A DNA stretch of 64,000 nucleotides from Spirosoma utsteinense (GTDB taxonomy: Bacteria; Bacteroidota; Bacteroidia; Cytophagales; Spirosomataceae). The stretch lies in the NCBI RefSeq assembly GCF_014282275.1, contig NZ_VFIA01000021.1, positions 52,207-116,206 on the forward strand, written 5' to 3'. The notes under the pieces are model-generated. The model saw nothing but the letters and a program-made list of their open reading frames with translations, was not told the origin of the DNA and ran no database searches. This document shows positions 8,912 through 18,149 of this stretch, in pieces. The position numbers were made by a program, and so were the translations under genes. Positions within the stretch are counted from its first letter, which is position 1, and every line of letters begins with the position of its first letter.

Positions 8912-9893
8912 TATAGATATGGGCCTTATATTGGTTGAGGTTCTCGGGATTGCTGAACCAGGCTATCGTCTCTTTCAGGCCCTCGTCGAAACTGTACTGA
9001 GGACGCCAGGCCGTTGTTGAAGTAATCTTCTGATTGGAACCCATCAGCCGTTCCACTTCGCTCTTCTCGGGGCGCAGCCGCTGGTCATCCGAAATGATTT
9101 CGGCCTGTACGCCCATCAGATCAATGATCTTGTGGGCCAGGTCACCAATGCTGATTTCGGCGTTGGTAGCAATGTTGACTTCCTGACCGATCAGCGCATC
9201 GTGTTTGGCTATCTCAGCAAATCCGTTCACCGTATCTTTAACGAACACCAGATCGCGGGTCGGGTGGAGTGCGCCCAGTTTTATTTCCCGGTAGCCATTA
9301 AGCAACTGCGTAATGATCGTGGGAATAACGGCCCGTGCCGACTGGCGGGGCCCGTACGTATTGAACGGCCGCACCGTGACGACGGGCAGGTTGAAACTGC
9401 GGAAATACGCGTCGGCCATCGAGTCGGCCCCGATCTTGGTGGCCGAGTAGGGCGACTGGCCCTGCCGGGGGTGCGTCTCATCGATGGGAACGGTCAGGGC
9501 GGTGCCGTACACTTCCGAAGTCGACGTGACGAGTACTTTCTCGATTCCCAGGTCGCGGGCGGCCTGAAGAATATTCAGCGTACCCTTGATGTTGGTGTCG
9601 ACATAACTATCGGGCGAGTGGTAGCTGTAGGGAATGGCGATGAGCGCGGCCAGATGAAACACCATGCTTACATCCTTCATGGCAGTTCGGACCCCGTTTG
9701 GGTCCCGCACGTCACCGGCAAATATTTCGATTTCCTGCAGTTTTTCGGTCGGGAGGGTGTCGAGCCAGCCCCAGCTGTTGAACGAGTTGTAGTAGACAAA
9801 GGCCTTTACAGCATACCCATCGTCCAGCAATTTTTCAACCAGGTGGCTGCCGATAAAACCGTCAGCGCCGGTAACCAATACTTTTTTTTTCAT
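8904..9893 (-). CDS. legB: LegB-type NAD-dependent 4,6-dehydratase
   Basis: A 329-residue extended short-chain dehydrogenase. The Rossmann motif is TGADGFIGSH (8-17). The active site shows T125, the S126-E127 pair (TSTSEVYG) and Y149/K153 (YSATK). The stretch around residues 34-45 (YYNSFNSWGWLD) is characteristic of LegB. It forms the 4-keto-6-deoxy intermediate from a nucleotide-GlcNAc. First gene of the operon, with a good promoter at 9919-9949 and a leader of only about 20 bases. Its presence beside a ptmE homologue supports a GDP-linked substrate. Confidence 0.9.
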   Translation of the reverse strand: MKKKVLVTGADGFIGSHLVEKLLDDGYAVKAFVYYNSFNSWGWLDTLPTEKLQEIEIFAGDVRDPNGVRTAMKDVSMVFHLAALIAIPYSYHSPDSYVDTNIKGTLNILQAARDLGIEKVLVTSTSEVYGTALTVPIDETHPRQGQSPYSATKIGADSMADAYFRSFNLPVVTVRPFNTYGPRQSARAVIPTIITQLLNGYREIKLGALHPTRDLVFVKDTVNGFAEIAKHDALIGQEVNIATNAEISIGDLAHKIIDLMGVQAEIISDDQRLRPEKSEVERLMGSNQKITSTTAWRPQYSFDEGLKETIAWFSNPENLNQYKAHIYNV

Positions 9894-9918
9894 CCACGGT
9901 GGCGTGTTCGAGATAGGC

Positions 9919-9949
9919 CAAAAGTAGCAAATAAATGCCGGGTGGCAAA
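9919..9949 (-). promoter_or_regulatory. Predicted Bacteroidota promoter of the leg operon
   Basis: On the minus strand TTTG (9949-9946), 19 bases, then TACTTTTG (9926-9919) matches the Bacteroidota -33/-7 consensus TTTG-N19/20-TAnnTTTG. It would start transcription near 9912, about 20 bases before the legB ATG at 9893. The plus strand has its own -7-like TAGTTTTG at 9988-9995 for the divergent gene, but without a well-spaced -33 element. Confidence 0.65.
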
Positions 9950-10024
9950 GCTGAGCAGGCCCGCCCGGCCATTTGCCGGATTCGTAGTAGTTTTGCAGGC
10001 TATTACTGCCGCTGGCACTCGTTG

Positions 10025-10912
10025 ATGAATTATCTCGGTCTGAGCATACCCCGCATTCTTGGTTTCTGGTTCGATACGGTGGCCCGCAACTGGTTCTACC
10101 GCCTGAAGGTCGTCAGCCGCAACTACGGCCATCTGCGGCAAACCCGTAAACTCCAGGGCAGTATGACGGGACGTAAAGCTATCGTGCTGGCCAACGGCCC
10201 GTCGGTTGGGCGGCTCGACCCCGATAAGATCAACCGGCTGAAGCGGGAGCATAACTTCGACGTGTTTGCGGTGAATTCCTATATCAGCTCCCCGCTGGCC
10301 GAGATCGTTGTTCCCGATTATTACCTGCTCAGCGATCCGGCCTTTTTCTTTCCCGAGAAATACCCGCACCTGACCGAGCGGCTCAAACGCGACGTCGCGC
10401 TGCTGACCGAAAAAAACATCACCTGTTTCGTCCCGCTGGAGCATGTCGATACTTCGCCCTTCAAAAAGAAACACGGCTACTACGACCGGGGTAATGTGTT
10501 TCTGAATCGCATCACGATCACTGGTCCCCGCAGCTACATATCCATGACGGCCTACAAGGCGCTGGCTGCTGCCTGCTACATGGGTTACAGCGAAATATAC
10601 ATCTGCGGTTTCGATAACGATTACTTCCTGAATCTGGTCGTAGATGAGGATAATGACATGTATTACATCGACCGGCACTTTTACGACAAATCGGGCGACC
10701 CGCCGTCGAAGGTGCGTAATACGAGCGCGAAGAGCATGGGCGAACTGTTGTATTCGCACCATTTCCTCTTCAAAGACCTCGAAAAGTTCAACGGATACCC
10801 CATCGTCAACCTCAATCAACAGGGGCTGGTCGACTGTTTCCCCAAACAACACTCGCTGGATATTTATAAGGAGGAAGCTCGTTCAGGCGGACAGGATGTC
10901 CGCGTTACGTAA
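10025..10912 (+). CDS. DUF115/GT42-like protein, candidate nonulosonate transferase
   Basis: A 295-residue protein divergent from legB. It carries KAIVLANGPS at residues 51-60 and EIYICGFDNDYF at 190-201. This pair of motifs is shared by DUF115/MptE-like and Maf flagellin glycosyltransferases and by GT42 sialyltransferases such as Campylobacter CstII (NGPS at the front, YLSGIDFY later). It also has a conserved-looking DRHFYD at 216-221. The ATG at 10025 is used; the open frame runs further back but would include charged, non-family sequence and intrude on the divergent promoter. Database labels for such proteins are often '6-hydroxymethylpterin diphosphokinase MptE-like'; a pterin role is unlikely here. 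A role in transferring legionaminic acid is an inference from motifs and position. Confidence 0.7.
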   Translation: MNYLGLSIPRILGFWFDTVARNWFYRLKVVSRNYGHLRQTRKLQGSMTGRKAIVLANGPSVGRLDPDKINRLKREHNFDVFAVNSYISSPLAEIVVPDYYLLSDPAFFFPEKYPHLTERLKRDVALLTEKNITCFVPLEHVDTSPFKKKHGYYDRGNVFLNRITITGPRSYISMTAYKALAAACYMGYSEIYICGFDNDYFLNLVVDEDNDMYYIDRHFYDKSGDPPSKVRNTSAKSMGELLYSHHFLFKDLEKFNGYPIVNLNQQGLVDCFPKQHSLDIYKEEARSGGQDVRVT

Positions 10913-10928
10913 CGCGGACATCCTGTCC
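10889..10928. terminator. Perfect 40-bp palindrome spanning a stop codon
   Basis: Two 20-base arms without a loop (GGACAGGATGTCCGCGTTAC and its complement) meet at 10908/10909. The TAA of the upstream gene (10910-10912) lies at its centre, so the last six codons are part of the structure. It would make a strong hairpin at the end of the mRNA. No T-run follows, so it may be an inserted palindromic repeat used as an end structure. Confidence 0.7.
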
Positions 10929-10970
10929 TGACAATGGTTTTAGGAAATCTGATCGTTGCCTGGGGCGTTT

Positions 10971-11132
10971 AACCCCGGTAGGGGTGACCTGTCAATAGAC
11001 AAGAGTCTGCTTAGTCAATCCCAGCCCCGTTAGGGGCGGCCGCATCGTTTGTCTACGATTGGGTCGCCCCTAACGGGGCTGGCTATTTTTGGCACCGTTT
11101 ATTTCTATTGACAGGTCACCTCTGCCGGGGTT
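10971..11132. repeat. Nested inverted-repeat element, MITE/REP-like
   Basis: Outer arms 10971-10998 and 11105-11132 are complementary at 26 of 28 positions (AACCCCGG ... GACCTGTCAATAG). Inside, 11021-11038 and 11065-11082 form a second, perfect 18-bp arm pair built on CCAGCCCCGTTAGGGGCG. The element fills most of the gap between two convergent genes and has no coding content. Nested arms of this kind suggest a non-autonomous mobile or REP-type unit. Confidence 0.75.
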
Positions 11133-11141
11133 TTCTCGCTC

Positions 11142-12119
11142 TTACCTGTTATTAACGTTACTTGCCTCTTCCTGGAACCGCTTCTCGAATACCAGCTTGG
11201 GGGATTCCTGTGCGCCGAGGTTGCGTTTGAAGCGGATCAAGCTGGGTTTCGGCTGCTGCTCGCTGTCGAGTGATACGCCGAGGTCGAGTAGTTGGATGTG
11301 TTGGACCTGGCAATAGGTAACCAGTCCATCCGTGAGCAGCACCATAGGGCTGTAGGCCTGGTAGTCGGGGCTGGACGCGGGCAGAAAATTGTAGAGAATG
11401 TCGGCCCGGACGCGTACTGCTACGGTCAGCGCGGCTATCGTGGTTCCGTCGCTGACGGCAAAAACCGGGAACTGATCGGGAAAGGTCCGGAGCAACTGGC
11501 GTAAACGGTCGGGCGGGAGGGTGAGGGCATAGCCCTGCCGCTGCCGGGTGCTGACCAGAAAGGCGGTTACCGCGTCGATATCGGGCTTCTCCCAGTGCGC
11601 GAACCGGAAGCCGGCATTCCGGCATTTTTGCAGTCGTCGCCGTTCCGACGCGTCGATGATGGTTTCGAAGGCAGTGCTGGTGATGGGCAGAAAGAAATTC
11701 TGGTTGGCCGAGACGATCGTAAACCCGCTTTTGATGAGTTGTTCGGTAAGTCGCTGCGCCTGCTGCGGGGCGTAGCAGTGGGGGTAGTTCACCAGTCGGA
11801 AAATAGACACGCCCGTTGCTGCGACGGCCGCAGCTAAGGCATCCAGGAAGTCATCAAGAACCGACTCGGGCAGGGTTTCAACAAATTCGACGGAGCCGAA
11901 CGGAGCCGCTGCGGGACTACGGGCCTGATCGCCATCGACGAAAAACGTACAGCGCGCTTCGGCCTGATTCGTGAGTGAATTGACCGCTAGTACTGTATGG
12001 CCGCCACCGACCCGTTGCTGACGAACATGCTCAGGCGTATTAAAAAAGAAGCCGTTCGGTAAAAACGGCAACTCGGTTGAAACCTGTAAATCAGTATGAA
12101 GGTCGATGCGGTAGGGCAT
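11142..12119 (-). CDS. GNAT/FemAB-like acyltransferase-fold protein
   Basis: A 325-residue protein with a C-terminal part (about 150-320) resembling the GNAT/FemAB 'BioF2-like' domain: a basic segment SERRRLQKCRNAGFRFAHW, VFAVSDGTTIAALTVAVR, then ILYNFLPASSPDYQAYSPMV and a terminal LLDLGVS strand. Such proteins in Bacteroidota are usually annotated as GNAT family acetyltransferases of unknown substrate. No signal peptide. It lies 39 bases downstream of the ppx-type gene on the same strand and probably shares its transcript. Family assignment is from fold-level resemblance only. Confidence 0.6.
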   Translation of the reverse strand: MPYRIDLHTDLQVSTELPFLPNGFFFNTPEHVRQQRVGGGHTVLAVNSLTNQAEARCTFFVDGDQARSPAAAPFGSVEFVETLPESVLDDFLDALAAAVAATGVSIFRLVNYPHCYAPQQAQRLTEQLIKSGFTIVSANQNFFLPITSTAFETIIDASERRRLQKCRNAGFRFAHWEKPDIDAVTAFLVSTRQRQGYALTLPPDRLRQLLRTFPDQFPVFAVSDGTTIAALTVAVRVRADILYNFLPASSPDYQAYSPMVLLTDGLVTYCQVQHIQLLDLGVSLDSEQQPKPSLIRFKRNLGAQESPKLVFEKRFQEEASNVNNR

Positions 12120-12158
12120 AGCAAAAAGGTGGTGCTGGTTGGGCAGGAAAGCGCCTGA

Positions 12159-13046
12159 TCAGTGCACCTTGTGCTTCTTCGCATATTGCGAGTAGACCAA
12201 CTGGATAATGCCATCCTTAAGGCCGAGATCCGGCACGATGATCTCATTGGCGTTGGCCCACTTCATGACCGAAATATAAATGCCGGCGGCCGGAACGATG
12301 ACGTCGGCGCGGTCGGCGTTCAGGCGTAGTTTATGGATACGATCTTCCTGGCTGAACCCAGCGATATAGTCCCGGATTCGTTCGATTTCGGCCAGCGTGG
12401 TGCTGGCATCCGACGTTTTAGACGCCAGATTGAACAGCTTGCTGATGTTGCCACCCGTACCGACGGCCACCACTTCTTTGGACGAATCGACGTTTTCTTC
12501 GACCCAGTCCTCAATTTTTCGCCAGCCTCCTTTAATTTCTTTGCCTTCGAGCAACCGCACTGAGCCAACCTTGAACGATTTGGAGTTCACCTTCTGTCGG
12601 TTCACATACAGGTTCAATTCGGTACTGCCGCCACCCACGTCGATGTGCAGAAACTGCCGGTCGTCCAGCGCCTGAACGACAACATTGTTAATGAGTTCGG
12701 CTTCCTTCTGGCCGTCGATAATGTTGATTTTTACGCCTGTGAGTGCTTCGATCCGTTTGGCTACATCGTGCCCGTTGGTCGATTCGCGCATGGCCGAGGT
12801 AGCGCAGGCCATGTATTCCTCCACCTCGTGCAGCTCCATGAGCAGTTTATAAACCTGCATGAGCTTGGTGGTGCGCGCTTCCGATTCGGGCGTCAGGGCA
12901 CCGTAGTTGAACACGTCATGGCCAAGGCGCAGCGGAAACCGAACGTATTCGACGCGCTTGAAACTCACAACATTGTCGTTGTGGAGGACGGTGGAGATTT
13001 GCAGACGAGCTGCGTTGGAACCGATATCTATAGCTGCCAGTTTCAT
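12159..13046 (-). CDS. Ppx/GppA exopolyphosphatase family protein
   Basis: A 295-residue ASKHA-fold phosphatase with AAIDIGSNAARLQI at residues 4-17 (phosphate-1 loop), LHIDVGGGSTEL in the middle (phosphate-2 loop) and VAVGTGGNISKL. It hydrolyses polyphosphate and/or the pentaphosphate alarmone pppGpp. The ATG at 13046 is chosen because the conserved strand begins three residues later; the frame extends 37 codons further but that part is not family-like. It is the short single-module form common in Bacteroidota, without the C-terminal HD-like extension of E. coli Ppx. Substrate (polyP versus pppGpp) cannot be told from sequence. Confidence 0.88.
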   Translation of the reverse strand: MKLAAIDIGSNAARLQISTVLHNDNVVSFKRVEYVRFPLRLGHDVFNYGALTPESEARTTKLMQVYKLLMELHEVEEYMACATSAMRESTNGHDVAKRIEALTGVKINIIDGQKEAELINNVVVQALDDRQFLHIDVGGGSTELNLYVNRQKVNSKSFKVGSVRLLEGKEIKGGWRKIEDWVEENVDSSKEVVAVGTGGNISKLFNLASKTSDASTTLAEIERIRDYIAGFSQEDRIHKLRLNADRADVIVPAAGIYISVMKWANANEIIVPDLGLKDGIIQLVYSQYAKKHKVH

Positions 13047-13186
13047 ATATAATCTGATAGAGCGAACGAGAGAATAAATGAGAGCGAAAGGGCAGGCGTT
13101 GGCAGGCTTTCCTGCTGTATACGGATCAGGCCTTTCGCGGCCCAACGGCTCAGTCACTTGCTCGTTTCGTTCAAAAGTAACGGATT

Positions 13187-13218
13187 TTTGCCGTTCAGGG
13201 TTTGGATGTGTACTTTTG
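13187..13218 (+). promoter_or_regulatory. Predicted promoter of metH
   Basis: TTTG at 13187-13190, 20 bases, then TACTTTTG at 13211-13218 fits the Bacteroidota -33/-7 consensus. Transcription would start near 13225, leaving a leader of about 85 bases before the TTG start codon. I looked for a cobalamin (B12-box) riboswitch in the leader and saw none; it is too short for one. Confidence 0.6.
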
Positions 13219-13309
13219 TATAGGGTTCTATTCCTTCCCGCCTGGCCAATTTTGACTTATATTGACCGTGTACGTGTCTCTTACAAAGGCACATTAACAG
13301 CAGTAGCTT

Positions 13310-16300
13310 TTGAAAACATTACCTGAGCTTCTCCGCGAACGCATTCTTGTGCTCGATGGCGCGATGGGGTCTATGATCCAGCAGTATTCGCTCACCGATG
13401 CCGATTACCGGGGGGAGCGTTTTGCCGACTGGTCACACGACCTCAAAGGCAACAATGACCTGTTGTCGCTGACCAAGCCCGAAGTTATTCAGGAAATTCA
13501 CCGGCAATACCTTGAGGCCGGGGCCGATATCATCGAGACCAACACGTTCAGCAGTACGTCCATCGCGATGGCCGATTACCGCATGGAAGAGTTGGCCTAT
13601 GAACTCAACTACGAGTCGGCCCGGATTGCTAAAGAGGCTACGGTAGAATTCACGCGCCAGAACCCCAACAAACCACGCTTTGTGGCCGGGGCCATGGGGC
13701 CAACCAACCGTACCGCATCGCTCTCGCCCGATGTCAACAACCCGGCTTACCGCGCCGTAACCTTCGATCAACTGGTTGATGCCTACTACGAGCAGGTAAA
13801 AGGACTGGTCGACGGTGGGGCCGATCTGCTGCTGGTTGAAACGATCTTCGATACGCTGAACGCTAAGGCCGCGCTTTTCGCCATCGACAAATATTTCTCC
13901 GAAGAGGGGTTGCTTTCGGCGGAGAATCCAGCCGAGCGGAAAAGCCTGCCCATCATGGTATCCGGTACCATTACCGATGCCAGCGGCCGGACGCTATCAG
14001 GCCAGACGACCGAAGCGTTCCTGTATTCGATGTCGCACCTGCCGTTGCTGAGCGTCGGCCTGAACTGCGCGCTCGGTGCCGAACTGATGCGGCCCTACAT
14101 CCAGACCCTTGCCAAAGAGTCGCCCTTCTTCACCTCGGCCTATCCCAACGCGGGTCTGCCGAACGAATTTGGCGAATACGACGAGACGCCCGACATGATG
14201 GCGGGCCAGATCGAGAGTTTCATCCAGGACAGCTTCGTCAACATCGTTGGCGGCTGCTGCGGCTCGACCCCCGATCACATCCGGGCTATTGCGGCTGTGG
14301 CGGCTAAGTACCCGCCCCGGCGCTTACCGGAACCCGAGCCATATCAGAAACTGAGCGGTCTGGAACCGCTGAAGATTACGGAGCAAACCAATTTCCTGAA
14401 CGTTGGCGAGCGGACCAACGTCACCGGCTCCAAAAAGTTTGCCCGGCTGATCAAAGAAGGTAACTACGACGAAGCTTTGAGCATTGCGCGCGGGCAGGTT
14501 GAAGGCGGGGCGCAGGTGATCGACGTTAACATGGACGAAGGTATGCTGGACTCGGTCGAAGCCATGACCACCTTCCTGAACCTGATTGCCGCCGAACCAG
14601 ACATTGCCCGGGTGCCTATCATGGTCGATTCGTCCAAGTGGGAGGTGATCGAAGCGGGGCTGAAATGTGTGCAGGGGAAGGCCATCGTCAACTCCATTTC
14701 GCTCAAGGAAGGCGAGGAAGCATTCATCGAACGGGCGCGGCTCGTCCGGCGCTACGGCGCGGCAGCAGTGGTGATGGCGTTCGATGAAGCCGGTCAGGCC
14801 GACTCCTACGAACGGCGCATTGAAATTTGCGAACGGGCCTACCGGATTCTGGTCGATAAGGTGGGTTTTGCTCCGCAGGACATCATCTTCGACCCCAACA
14901 TCCTGACTGTAGCAACAGGTATCGAAGAGCATAATAATTACGCCGTTGACTTTATCAATGCCACGCGCTGGATCAAGCAGAATCTGCCACTAGCGAAAGT
15001 GAGCGGGGGCGTCTCAAATATTTCGTTCAGTTTCCGGGGCAACGACGTCGTCCGCGAAGCCATGCACTCAGCTTTCCTGTACCACGCCATCCGCGCCGGT
15101 ATGGACATGGGTATTGTCAACGCCGGGCAGCTGGAGGTGTACGACAGCATCCCGAAAGACCTGCTCGAACGCTGTGAAGACGTACTGCTCAACCGGCGCG
15201 ACGACGCCACCGAGCGCCTAGTCGATTTTGCCGAAACGGTGAAAGCCAAGGGTAAAGTGATCGTGAAGGACGAAAGCTGGCGGCTGGAGCCTGTTCACGA
15301 ACGGCTCAAACACGCGCTCGTCAAAGGCATCACGGATTTTATCGATCAGGACGTTGAGGAAATCCGTCACCTGGTTGAACGGCCGCTGCATGTGATCGAA
15401 GGCCCGCTGATGGACGGCATGAACATCGTTGGTGACCTGTTTGGCGAGGGTAAAATGTTCCTGCCGCAGGTGGTAAAGTCGGCGCGGGTGATGAAAAAAG
15501 CCGTTGCCTACCTGACGCCGTTTATCGAAGCCGAGAAAGACGGCACCGCCAGTTCATCGGCTGGGAAAATCCTGCTGGCAACCGTGAAAGGCGATGTGCA
15601 CGACATCGGCAAGAACATCGTTGGTGTGGTGCTGGGCTGTAACAACTACGAGATCATCGACCTCGGCGTGATGGTGCCCACCCAGAAAATACTGGACGAA
15701 GCCCGCAGGCACAACGTCGATATTATTGGCCTGAGCGGACTCATTACGCCCTCGCTGGACGAGATGGTTGGCGTAGCGAAAGAGATGGAGCGCCAGGGAT
15801 TCACACTGCCGCTGCTCATTGGCGGAGCGACTACCTCGCGGATTCACACGGCGGTAAAAATAGATCCGCACTATTCGGGACCGGTTGTACACGTGCTGGA
15901 TGCCAGCCGGAGCGTACCGGTAGCCGGGCGACTCGTGAGCGAAACCGATGCGACGCGCGAAAAAATATTCACCGATATCAAAGCCGAATACGTCAAGCTG
16001 CGTAGCGACCACGCCAAGCGGCAGAAGGAAAAAGCCAGCCTGTCCATCGACAAAGCGCGGGCCAACCGGACAGTTATCGACTGGAACCAGTTCGAACCTA
16101 CGAAGCCGACTTTCCTGGGCAACCAGTATTTTGACGATTACTCTATTGCCGAGCTGGCGAAGTACATTGACTGGACGCCTTTTTTCCAGACGTGGCAGCT
16201 GCACGGTAAATACCCCGCTATTTTTGAGGATGCCGTAGTGGGTTCGGAAGCCAAAAAGCTGTTCGACGATGCTAAGGAACTGCTGCAGGAGATCATCGAC

Positions 16301-17125
16301 AAGAAGCTGTTGCAGGCAAAAGCCGTCGTTGGTTTTTACCCCGCCAACTCGGCCGATGACGATGTACTGCTGCACGATTATGAAGAGCAGACACGCGATA
16401 TCGCCTGTGAGCGCCACGGTTCGCACCGGCATGTGGAGTACAAGATATCCCGTTCGGCCCGTGATACGACCGCGGCTGTAACCCCGGCGGGTGAACTGAT
16501 CTACGATACAAAAACGGTGCTGCATTTCCTGCGCCAGCAGAATCTGAAAGCGCCGGGGCTGCCTAACCTGTGCCTGGCCGACTTCGTCGCCCCGCTCGAC
16601 AGCGGTCACAATGATTATATTGGTGCGTTTGCTGTTACGACGGGTATCGGTATTGAAGCGCTGCTGGACAAATACGAGCGCGACCACGACGACTATAACA
16701 GCATCATGGTCAAAGCCCTCGCCGACCGGCTGGCCGAAGCCTTCGCCGAACGGATGCACGAGCGCGTACGGAAAGAATTCTGGCCTTATGCCACCGGCGA
16801 GAAACTGAGCAATGAGCAGCTGATCAAAGAAGATTACCAAGGAATCCGGCCCGCACCGGGTTATCCGGCCTGCCCGGATCACACCGAAAAAGGAAAACTA
16901 TTCGACCTGCTGGATGCCGGTAAAATTGGCATCGAACTAACCGAAAGCTACGCCATGTACCCGGCTTCGTCGGTAAGCGGTTTCTACTTTGCGAATCCGG
17001 AGTCGAAGTATTTTGCCGTCGGCAAGATCAACAAAGACCAGGTGATGGACTATGCGCAACGGAAAGATATGCCCGTTGATGAGATCGAAAAATGGCTGGC
17101 CCCGGTGCTGAGTTATGATGCGTAA
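13310..17125 (+). CDS. metH: Cobalamin-dependent methionine synthase
   Basis: A 1271-residue MetH with all four modules: homocysteine-binding barrel (about 1-330; zinc ligands C253, C316, C317), methyl-tetrahydrofolate (pterin) barrel (about 355-620), cobalamin cap and Rossmann domain (about 655-900; DVHDIG at 762-767 with cobalt ligand H764), and the SAM-dependent reactivation domain (about 920-1235; a C-terminal [12 protein letters not shown] stretch). It transfers methyl from 5-methyl-THF to homocysteine in the cytoplasm. The start is TTG at 13310: an in-frame TAG sits at 13304-13306 and the first internal ATG (residue 20) would remove conserved barrel residues. Slightly longer than E. coli MetH (1227). 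Confidence 0.97.
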   Translation: MKTLPELLRERILVLDGAMGSMIQQYSLTDADYRGERFADWSHDLKGNNDLLSLTKPEVIQEIHRQYLEAGADIIETNTFSSTSIAMADYRMEELAYELNYESARIAKEATVEFTRQNPNKPRFVAGAMGPTNRTASLSPDVNNPAYRAVTFDQLVDAYYEQVKGLVDGGADLLLVETIFDTLNAKAALFAIDKYFSEEGLLSAENPAERKSLPIMVSGTITDASGRTLSGQTTEAFLYSMSHLPLLSVGLNCALGAELMRPYIQTLAKESPFFTSAYPNAGLPNEFGEYDETPDMMAGQIESFIQDSFVNIVGGCCGSTPDHIRAIAAVAAKYPPRRLPEPEPYQKLSGLEPLKITEQTNFLNVGERTNVTGSKKFARLIKEGNYDEALSIARGQVEGGAQVIDVNMDEGMLDSVEAMTTFLNLIAAEPDIARVPIMVDSSKWEVIEAGLKCVQGKAIVNSISLKEGEEAFIERARLVRRYGAAAVVMAFDEAGQADSYERRIEICERAYRILVDKVGFAPQDIIFDPNILTVATGIEEHNNYAVDFINATRWIKQNLPLAKVSGGVSNISFSFRGNDVVREAMHSAFLYHAIRAGMDMGIVNAGQLEVYDSIPKDLLERCEDVLLNRRDDATERLVDFAETVKAKGKVIVKDESWRLEPVHERLKHALVKGITDFIDQDVEEIRHLVERPLHVIEGPLMDGMNIVGDLFGEGKMFLPQVVKSARVMKKAVAYLTPFIEAEKDGTASSSAGKILLATVKGDVHDIGKNIVGVVLGCNNYEIIDLGVMVPTQKILDEARRHNVDIIGLSGLITPSLDEMVGVAKEMERQGFTLPLLIGGATTSRIHTAVKIDPHYSGPVVHVLDASRSVPVAGRLVSETDATREKIFTDIKAEYVKLRSDHAKRQKEKASLSIDKARANRTVIDWNQFEPTKPTFLGNQYFDDYSIAELAKYIDWTPFFQTWQLHGKYPAIFEDAVVGSEAKKLFDDAKELLQEIIDKKLLQAKAVVGFYPANSADDDVLLHDYEEQTRDIACERHGSHRHVEYKISRSARDTTAAVTPAGELIYDTKTVLHFLRQQNLKAPGLPNLCLADFVAPLDSGHNDYIGAFAVTTGIGIEALLDKYERDHDDYNSIMVKALADRLAEAFAERMHERVRKEFWPYATGEKLSNEQLIKEDYQGIRPAPGYPACPDHTEKGKLFDLLDAGKIGIELTESYAMYPASSVSGFYFANPESKYFAVGKINKDQVMDYAQRKDMPVDEIEKWLAPVLSYDA

Positions 17126-17151
17126 CCGGTAGAAGCTAAATCGATACAAAA

Positions 17152-17181
17152 AATAAGGCCCGGTGATCACCGGGCCTTATT
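17152..17181. terminator. Bidirectional terminator between metH and the FAS1 gene
   Basis: A perfect 30-bp palindrome (AATAAGGCCCGGTGA and complement) lies between two convergent genes. GC-rich stem with A/T ends on both sides allows intrinsic termination in both directions. Confidence 0.85.
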
Positions 17182-17205
17182 CATTACTCTGTATTACTAT
17201 TAAAA

Positions 17206-17757
17206 TTACGGCATCAACACCGTATCGATAACGTGAATCACGCCGTTTGACTGGTTCACATCGGCGATGGTAACGGTCGATGTACCACCTTTAGCGTCGG
17301 TCAGCACTACGTTTTTGCCTTTCATCATCGCAGTCAGGTCACCGCCGGCTACCGTTTTCAGCGTGGCTTTGCCGCCGTTGTCTTTGATCATCTTCATCAG
17401 GTCGGCAGCGCCTACTTTACCGGCTACCACGTGGTAGGTCAGGATACTGGTCAGCATGTCTTTGCTTTCTGGCTTCACCAGCGTTTCAACCGTGCCCTTA
17501 GGCAGTTTGTCGAACGCTTTGTTAGTTGGCGCAAATACGGTGAACGGGCCTGCACCCGATAGCGTCTCAACCAGACCTGCTGCTTTTACAGCGGCAACGA
17601 GTGTCGTGTGGTCTTTGGAGTTTACGGCATTCTCAATGATATTTTTCGATGGGTACATAGGTGCACCGCCAACAGTCACTGTTTTCTCCTGAGCAAATGA
17701 AACCTGGCTTACGGCCAGCAGCGTAATCATTGAAAAAATAAGTTTGAACGTCTTCAT
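17206..17757 (-). CDS. Secreted fasciclin (FAS1) domain protein
   Basis: A 183-residue protein with a signal peptide (MKTFKLIFSMITLLAVSQVSFAQ, cleavage near residue 22) and one FAS1 domain over residues 38-182. The FAS1 H1 motif is visible as FTVFAPTNKAFDKLP, with the later YHVVAGKV and the C-terminal NGVIHVIDTVLMP. FAS1 domains mediate adhesion or matrix contacts outside the cytoplasm. Single-gene unit: terminator shared with metH on one side and a 390-base gap on the other. The precise ligand is unknown. Confidence 0.92.
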   Translation of the reverse strand: MKTFKLIFSMITLLAVSQVSFAQEKTVTVGGAPMYPSKNIIENAVNSKDHTTLVAAVKAAGLVETLSGAGPFTVFAPTNKAFDKLPKGTVETLVKPESKDMLTSILTYHVVAGKVGAADLMKMIKDNGGKATLKTVAGGDLTAMMKGKNVVLTDAKGGTSTVTIADVNQSNGVIHVIDTVLMP

Positions 17758-18087
17758 GTTTCTGTTTTAAAATTGTTAAAAATGTATTGAATGTGTGATC
17801 GATCGACGGGAAGACATACGGTTTAACGCGATTGTTTAGATTTATCGCTAGTAATAAATACGCAGTAGTTTTTACTAGCGCACAAAAAAGACCATCCGCT
17901 TCAACTGTCTGGCAGGCTCATAATCAGGAGGAAGAGTGTAGGACAAACACAGCGTAGAAAGCCTGGGCCTGTAATGAACAGTTGCTGTTTATAACCACAA
18001 ATTTGATTGGCACTTAGGGAGTTGGTTCAGTTTTTCGGGTAGAACATAAGGGTTGGTCGATTTACCGTTCACTTTGTAAGAGACCAC
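17758..18087. other. Non-coding gap upstream of the FAS1 gene
   Basis: No credible gene. An inverted repeat GCTAGTAA (17848-17855) and TTACTAGC (17872-17879), 16 bases apart, lies about 100 bases upstream of the FAS1 start and could be an operator or part of the leader. No consensus TAnnTTTG promoter was found. Confidence 0.4.
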
Positions 18088-18122
18088 AAAAAACTCCCGA
18101 CCGTGTTGACCACAGCCGGGAG
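18088..18122 (-). terminator. Intrinsic terminator of nrdA
   Basis: Read on the minus strand, CTCCCG and CGGGAG arms (18122-18117 and 18099-18094) close a 17-base loop and are followed directly by TTTTTT (18093-18088). It lies 28 bases past the nrdA stop. Confidence 0.8.
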
Positions 18123-18149
18123 CGCAAAAACTGTCAAACTATAAATCTA

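Noticed and set aside
13047..13309. A cobalamin riboswitch before metH
   Set aside because: The leader after the predicted promoter is about 85 bases and no B12-box is seen.
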